Position numbers and translations under genes: made by a program. The notes under the pieces were generated by a model, which did not search any database, was not told the DNA's origin, and saw only the letters and a program-made list of their open reading frames with translations. Of a DNA stretch of 64,000 nt, positions 35,532 through 44,232 are shown piece after piece (position 1 is the stretch's first letter; each line of letters begins with the position of its first letter). Source of the stretch: Motilibacter deserti. GTDB taxonomy: Bacteria; Actinomycetota; Actinomycetes; Motilibacterales; Motilibacteraceae. The stretch lies in NCBI RefSeq assembly GCF_011250635.1, contig NZ_JAANNP010000003.1, positions 1 through 64,000 on the forward strand, in the 5' to 3' direction.

Positions 35532-37392
35532 CGGTCGGCTCGGGCCCCGTAGGTTCTTGCGGCCTCGGTGCTGCGGGGACCGCGGGCTGCTGGGGCTCGC
35601 CCGTTCCCGCGTAGCGTGACTTGCAGAATCTGAACCGCGTCAGCTCCTGGCAACGCGCGTCTGCGTCTTCCTCCGTCGCGAGGCCCACCACGGCGACGCC
35701 GAAGTAGTTGACCCGGCTGAAGAGGATGCCGGGGTAGTCGAAACTGCTGACGACGCGGACCTCAAGCCCTTGGCGGCGCAGGGCGCGGGCACGCTGCTGC
35801 GCCGTCCCCTCGGGGTCCTGGGAGCCCTCCACCGACGTGACCTCGAGGATCGCCACCCATTGCAGGTCTTCGAGAGGCGTGGGCGACACCTGCGGGGTCT
35901 CGGAAGGGCCCGCGCCACCGCCCCCACCGCCGCCACCGCCGCCACCGCCGCCAGCGCCGCCACCGCCGCCACCGCCGCCACCGCCGCCCCCGCCGGGCCC
36001 GGGCGCGGGCTTCATGACCACGCAGGCCGGCCCCTTGCCGCCGGCCGGCTTCGAGAGCTTGTCCCCCTGCGCGGCGCGGACGAAGAGGCAGTGGCGCCCG
36101 GCCTCGAGGGGGACGGCCACCTCGGTGGCACCGGCCTTCACCTCGGCCACCTGCTCGCTCTCGTGGAAGACGACGTGGCTCGCCTTCCCGGCGGAGGTGT
36201 CCTTCCACGTCACCGTGGCGTTCCCGTCGGCCCCGGCCACCGCCTTCACGTCCGTGGGGGCCTTGAGCACGCGGCGCGGGGTCTTCGCGCACTCGACGTT
36301 CGTGCGCGGCCCCTTGGTCTCGTCGCGGAGCGCCAGCAGACGGAAGCAGTACTCGGTGTTCGGCTTCAGCTCGTCGAAGCGGTGCACGGTCACCTCGCCG
36401 GGAATGCCGTCGATGACCTCGTCTACCGTCGGCTCGTTCGCCGCACGGGTTTCTGGGTCGACCCGTTGCACGCGGAAGGACGTGACGTCGCGCTGCGGCG
36501 CCCAGCGCAGCTCGACGAGGTCCACGCTGCGCGCGGTCGCGGTGAAGTCCGCCGGGACGGCGAGCGGTGCAACCGGGGGCTGCTCCTCGTCACCACCACG
36601 GAGCGCGAACGCCGCCAGTGCCGCGACGGCGAGGGCGAGCAGGGCGGCGAGGCCCAGGACGCGGAACCCCATGGGCAGCACGCCGCGCTGCAGGAACGCA
36701 CCATCGGCATAAGGGCCGGTCGGCGCGGTCGGCGCCGGAGCCGGCGTCAGTGCCGGGTGTTGGGCGGGTGGGGCCGCGCCGTGGGTGGCGATGCGGAACC
36801 TGTGGTGCACGGGCACGCCGCGGAGGAAGGGGCGACGTACCGACGCCCGGACGGTGGCGGTGGCCGTGCCGCCGAGGGGCACGTCCACCAGCTCGGGCGC
36901 GATGCGGAAGGCCAGCGCGTCCTCGTCGTCGGACGCCGTCAGCCGGAGCGAGAGGTCGCGGTTGCCCCAGTTGGCCAGCTCGACGCGGTAGGAGTGCCGC
37001 CAGCGGCCGCGCGCGAGAGCGGGGGCGAGGCGTACGCGCAGGTCCGGCACCTCGACGACGCGCAGGTCCGCCTCCGCGACGGCCGAGGCGGCGGGGTCGA
37101 CGGTGGACGTGACCTTCACCGCGATCGGCACGGTCTGCGCGAGCGACGTCGGGGCGGCGGGAGGAGCTGCGACGACCTCCACCGTCACGTCCTTGCCGGG
37201 CAGCACGACCACTTGTGCCGGTACGACGGAGAGCCAGTCGATGCCTCCGGGCGCCGCCGACGGGTGGATCAGGAGCGTCACGTCGTACCGCTCGATGTAC
37301 GTCGCGTCGTTCTTGATCCGCACGGACATGCGGGCCTCGCCACCCGGTGTGACCGTGAGGGCGGGCTGGTCGATCGTCACCCGGGGGTCCAC
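35509..37392 (-). CDS. membrane protein with NEW3-like, FnIII-like and SPOR-like parts and polyglycine linker
   Basis: A 627-residue protein, last gene of a four-gene operon. Residues 1-115 are a NEW3-like beta domain (VTIDQPALTVTPGGEARMSVRIKN) and a second follows up to about 230. A single membrane helix lies at about 265-285 (VLGLAALLALAVAALAAFAL). Two FnIII-like units come next (VPADFTATARSVDLVELRWAP; APTDVKAVAGADGNATVTWKD), then nearly 30 glycines broken only by an alanine, then a C-terminal domain (LQWVAILEVTSV...GLEVRVVSSFDYPGILFSRVNYFGV) that resembles SPOR domains. The GTG at 37392 follows AAGGAG. No signal peptide is present, so the N-terminal part may stay inside. A specific function is unknown. 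Confidence 0.75.
   Translation of the reverse strand: MDPRVTIDQPALTVTPGGEARMSVRIKNDATYIERYDVTLLIHPSAAPGGIDWLSVVPAQVVVLPGKDVTVEVVAAPPAAPTSLAQTVPIAVKVTSTVDPAASAVAEADLRVVEVPDLRVRLAPALARGRWRHSYRVELANWGNRDLSLRLTASDDEDALAFRIAPELVDVPLGGTATATVRASVRRPFLRGVPVHHRFRIATHGAAPPAQHPALTPAPAPTAPTGPYADGAFLQRGVLPMGFRVLGLAALLALAVAALAAFALRGGDEEQPPVAPLAVPADFTATARSVDLVELRWAPQRDVTSFRVQRVDPETRAANEPTVDEVIDGIPGEVTVHRFDELKPNTEYCFRLLALRDETKGPRTNVECAKTPRRVLKAPTDVKAVAGADGNATVTWKDTSAGKASHVVFHESEQVAEVKAGATEVAVPLEAGRHCLFVRAAQGDKLSKPAGGKGPACVVMKPAPGPGGGGGGGGGGGGGAGGGGGGGGGGGGGAGPSETPQVSPTPLEDLQWVAILEVTSVEGSQDPEGTAQQRARALRRQGLEVRVVSSFDYPGILFSRVNYFGVAVVGLATEEDADARCQELTRFRFCKSRYAGTGEPQQPAVPAAPRPQEPTGPEPTVIPSAGG
35914..35995. repeat. 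GCC/ACC trinucleotide tract coding polyglycine
   Basis: About 27 triplets of (G/A)CC on the plus strand encode polyglycine on the minus strand. The tract is prone to slippage, which would change the linker length in steps of one residue. Confidence 0.8.
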
Positions 37393-37423
37393 CTCGGCTC
37401 CTTCCTGGCCGCCGTGCCTTCTG

Positions 37424-40400
37424 TCAATGGGCGGCGCGGAAGGTCGGGCGCCGGCGGGCCGGAGCTCCTGCGCCGCGCGGCGCGAGCCCGGACCCGGTGA
37501 GCAGGTAGAACGCGAGCAGCAACGCGATCGCACCGGCGGCGGCCGCGCCCGCCGCCCCGGACATCGCCGTGGTGGAGGTGGTGCTGACCACGCTGAACCC
37601 GGCCTCGAACGCGCGGTCCGCGCAGACCGCTCGCACCTCGTGCGGCCCGATGCCGGTCGGGGCAGGCACATCGGCCGTGAAGGAGCCGTTCTGGTCGGCC
37701 GTCGTGCCCTGGGCGGGACGGCCGTCGACGAGGACGCGCACCTGCTCCCCGGGCGCGCAGCCGTCGCCCGAGATGGGCACGGTCCCGCCGGGTGCGGCGG
37801 AAGCCGCGTTCACGGGTACGAGCGGGCCGAGCCGGACATCGACGGTGGCCGTGTCCGAGCCCCCGGACGCGTCCGACACCCGGTAGGCGAAGGTGACGGT
37901 GCGCGAGTGGGCGTCCGCGGGGGCCGTGTAGGTGACGCTCCCGCCCGCGGCCGCAGCCGTCCCGACGTCGGGGCGCCCGACGATCACGACGGAGCCCTGC
38001 AGCGGGTTGCCGGCCCCGTCGACGTCGTTCTGCAGCACCGGCAGCGTGACCTGCTCGCCGGGAGCCACGGAGCCGACGTCGTCCACCGCGTCGGGGCGGG
38101 ACCCGGTGCCAGGAGGCGTCGTTCCCGGGTTGCCAGGGGCTCCGGGGGGCGTCGTGCCGGGCGGGGTCGTGCCCGGTGGGGCCGGGTCGGGATCGTCCGC
38201 GCCGGGCGTTCCCGGGTTGCCCGGAGTGCCTGGCGTCCCGGGCTCGTCCGTGTCCCCAGAGTCCTCGACCGTCGACTCCGGTGGCGGCGGCGCGACCACG
38301 GTGACGGTGACCTCGGCGGTCGTCAGCACGCTGCTGCCGGACCGCAGGCCGTATCGGAAGCGGTCCGTCCCGCTGAAGCCGTCGTCGGGCGTGTAGCGCA
38401 CGCGGTCGCCCACGACCACCGCCGTACCCCGACTGGGTTGGCCGCGCAGGACGACGGTGAGGCCTTGCGCCGCGATGTCGTTGCGCGTCACCGCCGTGAC
38501 CACCGCGTCGCCAGCTGCGGTGCGGGCGGCGTCGTCCTGCGCGCTCGGGACGGTGATGCGCACGAGGGCGACGTCGATCAACCGGCCGCCGGCGACGAGC
38601 CCGTAGCTGAAGGAGTCGGTCCCGGCGAAGCTGGCCCGCGGGGTGTACGCGACCGACCCGCCGTTGACGACGGCCGTCCCGTCCTCCGGGCCGTCCGAGA
38701 TGACGACGCTGACGCCGCTCGGCACGAGGTCGTTGCCGGTGACGCGGAGGTCCGCCCGGCGTGCCGGCCGCAGCACTGCGCTGTCGTCGACGGCCCGCAC
38801 CTCGCGCATGGTGACGCCGGCGCTGACGTCGACCAGGTCGCCGTCCGACAGCCGGTAGCGGAACGTCGCGGTGCCGAACGGGCCGCCCGGAGTGAAGCGG
38901 GCTCGGCGTCCGGGGGCGGCAGTGGCTCGACCGCCGGGGTCGAGCACTTCGAAGGCGAAGCCGCCGGGGCGCGCGTCGTTCGCCAGCACGTCCAGCGTCA
39001 CCGCGCGCCGAGCGGTCGTGTAGCCGACGTCGTCGACGAGGACCGGGGGACCGGGGACGACCGGCCCCACGGCGGCGCCGGGGCCCTCGCCGACGGCGTT
39101 GGAAGCGCTGACGACGAACGAGGCCGGGCTGCCGGGCGGCAGGCCGTCCCAGGTGAACGTGGTCCCGGCGAGCGTCTCGCGCACCTCGCTCGTCCCGCTC
39201 AGCCGAACCCGATATCCGAGGATCGTGCTTCCGCCGTCGGTCGCGGGCGCTTCCCAGCTCAGGGTGGCCTCGTCGTCGCCAGGCACGACACGCAGGTTGC
39301 GCGGCGGGCCTGGGACGGTTGCCGGGGTGGCATTGACGGAGGCGGCAGGGCCGTCGCCGGCGTCGTTGAAGGCCGCGACCGTGAAGGCGTAGGCGACACC
39401 GTTGACCAGCCCCGTCCACACGTGGCGCAGCACGCCGGGACCGACCTGTGCGTCGAGCGGCGCGGCGCCGCCACTGGTGGAGGACGGGGTGGCGGTCAGC
39501 CGGTAGCCCCGCAGCGGGCTGCCCCCGTCGGACGCCGGTGGGCGCCAGGTGACCGTGGTGCTGGCGTTCCCCGCCGTGGCCGCCAGGTCGAGCGGGACGG
39601 TGGGGACCGTCCTCGGCGTGGCCGTCGCCGTCGCCGGCGGGCCGTCCCCAGCCACGTTGCAGGCCACGACCTCGATGTCGTACGCCGTCCCGTTCGTGAG
39701 GCTCGGCACGAGCAGGCTGCGCGCCGACGCCGGCAGGTACCCGGTCGAGCAGGGGGCGCCCGACGTGGGAGAGGGCGCGGGGCCCGAGCTCGTCGGGGCG
39801 ACGCGAACCCGGTATCCGAGAACCGTGCTTCCGCCGTCGTTGGCCGGCGCGTTCCACACCAGCTGCAGGCTGCCGTTCTGCGGCGTGGCGGTCAGCGGCA
39901 CGGGGGCGCGGGGCACCGTGCGGGGCGTCACCGTGGCTGAGCCTGGTGCGCCGGGGCCGGCGGCGTTGACGGCTGCCACGGTGGCTGTGTAGAGCGTGCC
40001 GTTCCGCAGGCCGGTGAACGTCACGGACAGCGGGGAGCCCGTCACCACCGCCGACTGCGTCGGGAGCCCGGGCGCCGTGAGGGTGACGCGGTACTCGGTG
40101 ATGGCGCGCCCGCCGTCGGAGGCAGGTGCCGTCCAGTCGACCGTCGCTGCGGAGTCGCCCGGCGTGGCCGTCACGGGGCCCGGGGGGTCGGGCACGGTGA
40201 AGGGGAGGGCGGACGTCCGGGCCGGTGGCCCGTCGCCGGCGGCGTTCCGGGCCCGGACCTCGAACGTGTAGGCGGTGCCGTTCTGCAGCCGGTCGACGAG
40301 GAACGAGAGGGCGGTCGTCGTGCCCAGTGGCGTCGGGGCGCCGTTCACGGTGACGACGTAGTCGATGACGGGGCTGCCGCCGTCGTCCAGCGGGAGCTGC

Positions 40401-43201
40401 CAGGCCAGCAGGACCCGGGCGTCGCCCTCCGCTGCCGTCAGCGCGGTAGGCGCGGTGGGGGGCAGGACTCGCGTGATCGTGACAACGGCGTCGTCCTCGA
40501 CGATGAACCGGCCTCGCCCGTCGTAGCTCGTGTGCCCGATCGCGTAGGTGAACTTGTCTTCAAAAACCGTGGTGCCCGCGTTCATGACATAGCTGATCGA
40601 GCCGTCCGCCGCGACGACGGCTGTCCCGTGCTGAGGCCCGTTCCCACTGACGATCTCGACGCGGCGGCCGGCCGTCTCGACGTCGTTGGCGAGGACGTCG
40701 ATCCGCACGGCGCTCCCGCCCGCGACGGCCCGGATCTGAGCCAATCCATCCGGATCGTCGTTGGCCACGGACCTCGGACGGATCGTGACCCGGACGTACG
40801 CCCGCCCGACGATGCTCCCGTCGGCCGAGACCAGGTTGTAGAGGAAGTCGTCCTGCACGTTCGCTGCCGTGCTGTTGGGGACGTATTCGACGGTGCCGCC
40901 GCTGACCGTCGTCGATCCGTGGCTCGTCGTGGCTGGGGCGGTGACGGTGAAGCCGGCGGCTGCAGAGCCGTCGTTGGCCAGGACGTCGATGGCGATGGTG
41001 TCGTCGCCGGGGTAGATCGTGACGGGGTCGTCCTGCGGCGCCGGCGGTGGCGGGACGACGACCGTGACGCGCGCTGCCGGTCCTATCTCCCCCCCTTCGG
41101 AGTCGACGAGCAGGTAGCGGAACGAGTCGGTGCCGGAGAAGCCAGGAACGGGGGTGTAGAGGATGGAACCATCCGGTGCCGGGACGGCCGAGCCGTAGGT
41201 CGGCCCGCTCTCGCTCAGGACCGTCACGCCGTACGGGCCGGCGTCGTCGTCGTTCGCCTTGACGTCGATCGTCACCGGGGCGCCTGGTCCCGCCGTCGTC
41301 GCGGAGTCGGGGTTGGCCGTCGGGCCGAGCACCAGGATGGTCACGTCCGCAGTCACCGTGACCGGCGCGGTCGCGAGGATGCCCGGGATGTTGGTGGGCG
41401 GCTCAAGGACGAGGGTGTAGGAGAACGTGTCTCTGCCGACGAACCCGGCTTCCGGTTCGTAGCCGAAGAACTGGGTCGTCTCGTGCGTCGTCCTGCCGTG
41501 GTCTGTCTCGTCGGGCACGTCGAGATCCAGGACCTTGTACGCCTCGAGTTGATCGTTGTCGGCTACGTAGACCGCGATGCCCTTCCCCGTCGTGCAGGTG
41601 AACAGGTCGTCGACCGCGACCGGCCCGGTGGGCTCACGGGCGACTGATATGCGCACTGTCGCCGTGTCGAGCTTCGCGCCCGCTCTCTCCAGCCTGTAGA
41701 CGAACGAGTCCGTGCCGACGAACCCGCTGTTGGGCGTGTAGGTGAACGCATAGGGCGAGCTGGCGGACATGTCGGCGGTGCCGTGGCCCGGATCGCTGAC
41801 CTTGACGACGTCGACGTCGATGTCGCGGGTGGGCTCCTTGTAGATTCCCCGGTCATTGCCCAGCACCCTGATGTCCACAGAGCTTCCGGGCCGAGTCCGC
41901 GCCTCGTCGTCGAGGGCCACGGCCACCGCCGAGGGCATCGGCAGGACTACGACGCGCACCGTCGCGCGGGCGACCTCGGCGCCTCCGCGAGCGAGGGCGT
42001 ACTCGAAGATGTCGTTGCCCTCGAACTCGGCATTGCTCGTGTACGTGACGGTGTCACCGGTGGCTATTGCCGTTCCGTGCGCGGGAGCTCGTGCGCCGGC
42101 CAGGGTGAGCGTCAGCCCCCCGACCTCGACGTCGTTGGACAGCACGTCGATCGCGATCGCTCGTCCCGCGCGGGCCACGGCCTCGTCGTCGACCGCGGTG
42201 GGCGCGAGCAGCAGCGCGGCGAGGGCTTCGAAGGACGTGACGCGGGCAACGGCGGGCTCGGGACGCACGAGCGGAGGACTCGACGCCGACGGCGTGGCGT
42301 CGGGCGCACCGGTGTCGGCCGGCGGGGGCGTGCTCGGTGGCGCCGCGGGGGCCTGGACGGATGGCGCTGCGGCGGGTCCCGGCTCGGGCGCAGCGGTGCC
42401 ATCAGTCGGAGCCGGGTCGACAGCGGGGTCGGCAGAAGAGCGTCCCGCGCCCGACGGAGGCGAGGTAGGGGACGCTGCCGGTGCCGGGCCTTCCTCGGGC
42501 GTCGGCTCCGGTGCGACCACCTGGACCACGAGCGTCGCACTGGCGACGCGGGTCGTGCCGTCGCTCAGCGCGTAGTCGACGCGCTGCTCGCCGGGCGTCG
42601 TCTGCGCAGCGACATGGACGTCGAAGACGCCGTTGCCACGTGGCTCGACCCGCAGGGCGGGCGGCGCGGTCGTGATGTCGGCTCGCAGCCCGTCGGTCGC
42701 CTCGTCGTTCGCGAGCACGTCGACCCGCTCGGACTCCCCGGCGACGACGGTGAGGGTGTCGTCCACGGCTGCTGGTGACGGCTTGGAAGGGGACGGCGTG
42801 GCGGAGGACGGTGCAGCGGAAGGGGAAGGCGAGGAGGGCGGTGCCGGGGGAGCGGATTCGGTCGGGTCGGCCGCCGTGGCCGGCGGGCTCGTGGGCGCGG
42901 TGCCCGCCCCCGTCGACGCCGTCGAGCGCGTCGCGGCCGGCGAAGGCTCCGACGCAGGGACAGTGGGGTCGATCGGCTGCTGCTGCGATCGCGCAGGCGA
43001 CGGAGCCTCGGGAGCTGGCGAAGGCTCGGCCAGCGGCGCCTCGGCGGGAGCCTCCGGCGTGGGGGAGGGCGATGCCTCGGCTGATGCGACGAGGTCTGCC
43101 CCACCGCTCGCGCCGGCCGGGGCGCTCGGCAGCACCACCATCCCTGTCACGAGGAGGAACGGCGTGAGCGAGGCGGCGAGGGCGGTCGTGCGGCGGGGCA
43201 T
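37424..43201 (-). CDS. giant cell-surface protein with Big_9/cadherin-like and FnIII repeats
   Basis: A 1925-residue exported protein. Signal peptide at 1-32 (ending APAGASGG), then about 150 residues of Pro/Ser/Ala. At least 11 copies of a Big_9/cadherin-like unit can be counted from the signature VDD-x-...-G-x-...-VDVLANDxxxxG: seven before and four after a block of five FnIII domains (each with WxxPxxDGGSxxxxYxV and NGTAYxFxVxAxNxxGxGP). A Pro/Gly-rich spacer (TPGNPGTPG) and further beta domains follow, and the C-terminus has a membrane helix (about 1880-1900) and an Arg-rich tail. It should stand out from the cell as an adhesin or stalk. The ATG at 43201 follows TTGGGGGA. It is encoded between two membrane proteins of the same operon. 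Confidence 0.85.
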   Translation of the reverse strand: MPRRTTALAASLTPFLLVTGMVVLPSAPAGASGGADLVASAEASPSPTPEAPAEAPLAEPSPAPEAPSPARSQQQPIDPTVPASEPSPAATRSTASTGAGTAPTSPPATAADPTESAPPAPPSSPSPSAAPSSATPSPSKPSPAAVDDTLTVVAGESERVDVLANDEATDGLRADITTAPPALRVEPRGNGVFDVHVAAQTTPGEQRVDYALSDGTTRVASATLVVQVVAPEPTPEEGPAPAASPTSPPSGAGRSSADPAVDPAPTDGTAAPEPGPAAAPSVQAPAAPPSTPPPADTGAPDATPSASSPPLVRPEPAVARVTSFEALAALLLAPTAVDDEAVARAGRAIAIDVLSNDVEVGGLTLTLAGARAPAHGTAIATGDTVTYTSNAEFEGNDIFEYALARGGAEVARATVRVVVLPMPSAVAVALDDEARTRPGSSVDIRVLGNDRGIYKEPTRDIDVDVVKVSDPGHGTADMSASSPYAFTYTPNSGFVGTDSFVYRLERAGAKLDTATVRISVAREPTGPVAVDDLFTCTTGKGIAVYVADNDQLEAYKVLDLDVPDETDHGRTTHETTQFFGYEPEAGFVGRDTFSYTLVLEPPTNIPGILATAPVTVTADVTILVLGPTANPDSATTAGPGAPVTIDVKANDDDAGPYGVTVLSESGPTYGSAVPAPDGSILYTPVPGFSGTDSFRYLLVDSEGGEIGPAARVTVVVPPPPAPQDDPVTIYPGDDTIAIDVLANDGSAAAGFTVTAPATTSHGSTTVSGGTVEYVPNSTAANVQDDFLYNLVSADGSIVGRAYVRVTIRPRSVANDDPDGLAQIRAVAGGSAVRIDVLANDVETAGRRVEIVSGNGPQHGTAVVAADGSISYVMNAGTTVFEDKFTYAIGHTSYDGRGRFIVEDDAVVTITRVLPPTAPTALTAAEGDARVLLAWQLPLDDGGSPVIDYVVTVNGAPTPLGTTTALSFLVDRLQNGTAYTFEVRARNAAGDGPPARTSALPFTVPDPPGPVTATPGDSAATVDWTAPASDGGRAITEYRVTLTAPGLPTQSAVVTGSPLSVTFTGLRNGTLYTATVAAVNAAGPGAPGSATVTPRTVPRAPVPLTATPQNGSLQLVWNAPANDGGSTVLGYRVRVAPTSSGPAPSPTSGAPCSTGYLPASARSLLVPSLTNGTAYDIEVVACNVAGDGPPATATATPRTVPTVPLDLAATAGNASTTVTWRPPASDGGSPLRGYRLTATPSSTSGGAAPLDAQVGPGVLRHVWTGLVNGVAYAFTVAAFNDAGDGPAASVNATPATVPGPPRNLRVVPGDDEATLSWEAPATDGGSTILGYRVRLSGTSEVRETLAGTTFTWDGLPPGSPASFVVSASNAVGEGPGAAVGPVVPGPPVLVDDVGYTTARRAVTLDVLANDARPGGFAFEVLDPGGRATAAPGRRARFTPGGPFGTATFRYRLSDGDLVDVSAGVTMREVRAVDDSAVLRPARRADLRVTGNDLVPSGVSVVISDGPEDGTAVVNGGSVAYTPRASFAGTDSFSYGLVAGGRLIDVALVRITVPSAQDDAARTAAGDAVVTAVTRNDIAAQGLTVVLRGQPSRGTAVVVGDRVRYTPDDGFSGTDRFRYGLRSGSSVLTTAEVTVTVVAPPPPESTVEDSGDTDEPGTPGTPGNPGTPGADDPDPAPPGTTPPGTTPPGAPGNPGTTPPGTGSRPDAVDDVGSVAPGEQVTLPVLQNDVDGAGNPLQGSVVIVGRPDVGTAAAAGGSVTYTAPADAHSRTVTFAYRVSDASGGSDTATVDVRLGPLVPVNAASAAPGGTVPISGDGCAPGEQVRVLVDGRPAQGTTADQNGSFTADVPAPTGIGPHEVRAVCADRAFEAGFSVVSTTSTTAMSGAAGAAAAGAIALLLAFYLLTGSGLAPRGAGAPARRRPTFRAAH

Positions 43202-43253
43202 GGTGCGTCCCCCAATGACAGCTCGGAGGTAGGGGTGGGTCTGGGCGGAAGCG

Positions 43254-44141
43254 TCAGGACGTACGCGCCTGCTTCTCGATGTCGGGCCCCCGGCTGCTGG
43301 CCGGCTCGCCGCTCGGCGACGGCAGCGTGATGGTCGAGGCCGTTGCGGGCTCTCCTGCTCTCGCGGCAGCATCGAGATCGATCGTGTGCCGGGCCGGCTG
43401 GTCCTTCCGCGGGCCGGGAGTGAGGAAGCCGAGGACGAGACCCACGAGGCCGCCCACGAGGACCAGGGTCAGTGAAGCCGTGGCGTCGGGCATGAGGACG
43501 CGCATGGCGGACAGGGTGAACGCGCAGGTGAGTCCGACGCCCATTCCCGGGATCGCGAACCGCACGGCGCGGTACCACCGGTTCTCGGGCAGCGCTCGGA
43601 GGGCGAGCCGGACCAGGGCGGGAATGAGGAGCAGCAGCGTGACGAGGGCGATGATCAGCCCGAAGATGCCGTAGACGGACCGGAGCGAGCCTTTGACGTC
43701 GACGGGCACGTCGACGGAGGAGACGACGTTGCGGTCCGCGTCCACGAGCTCGAGAGTCGCGGGCAACAGGCCGGTCGCCTGACCGCGCAGATCGCCGACG
43801 TCTACCGAGAAGTCACTCGTCTCCGTCGCGCCCGGTGCGACCTGCAGGTCGATCCGGGTCGAGTACTCGAAGAACGTGAGGCCGATGACCTTCCCCTCGA
43901 GCCGCACGGAGCGGATCTCGATCGGAGTGGTGCCCCGGTTCTCCACCTCGACGGTGACGGCCAGCTCGCGCTCGGGCCGGAGGTCGAGGGGGTCGTTGCT
44001 GTCGATCGCATTCGTCGTCCGGGAGTCGAGAGTGGCTCCGACTCCGACATCAGCGTCCGCGGCCGTCGCGGGAGGCGGCAGGAGAACGATCAGCAGGACC
44101 GCCCCCACCGCTCCGATCGACGACAAAACTCGTCGTCCCAT
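43254..44141 (-). CDS. multi-pass membrane protein with extracellular beta domain
   Basis: A 295-residue protein without a recognised family. It has a signal peptide (about 1-27), an outer domain of about 120 residues that resembles a CARDB/NEAT-like beta sandwich (LAVTVEVENRGTTPIEIRSVRLEG), then membrane segments at about 152-180 (VYGIFGLIIALVTLLLLIPALV), 195-212 and 217-240, and a Pro/Ser/Asp-rich cytosolic tail. It is the second gene of the Hsp70 operon, with 52 bases to the giant surface protein, so it may help anchor or export that protein. Confidence 0.78.
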   Translation of the reverse strand: MGRRVLSSIGAVGAVLLIVLLPPPATAADADVGVGATLDSRTTNAIDSNDPLDLRPERELAVTVEVENRGTTPIEIRSVRLEGKVIGLTFFEYSTRIDLQVAPGATETSDFSVDVGDLRGQATGLLPATLELVDADRNVVSSVDVPVDVKGSLRSVYGIFGLIIALVTLLLLIPALVRLALRALPENRWYRAVRFAIPGMGVGLTCAFTLSAMRVLMPDATASLTLVLVGGLVGLVLGFLTPGPRKDQPARHTIDLDAAARAGEPATASTITLPSPSGEPASSRGPDIEKQARTS

Positions 44142-44232
44142 GCGGCGAAGGTAGGACCGTGGAACGTCTCTGTCACCGGCTCGTTGCAGGTGGCGACCGA
44201 ACAGGCTGGCGGCGCCGCCCGAAGGGGCAGAC

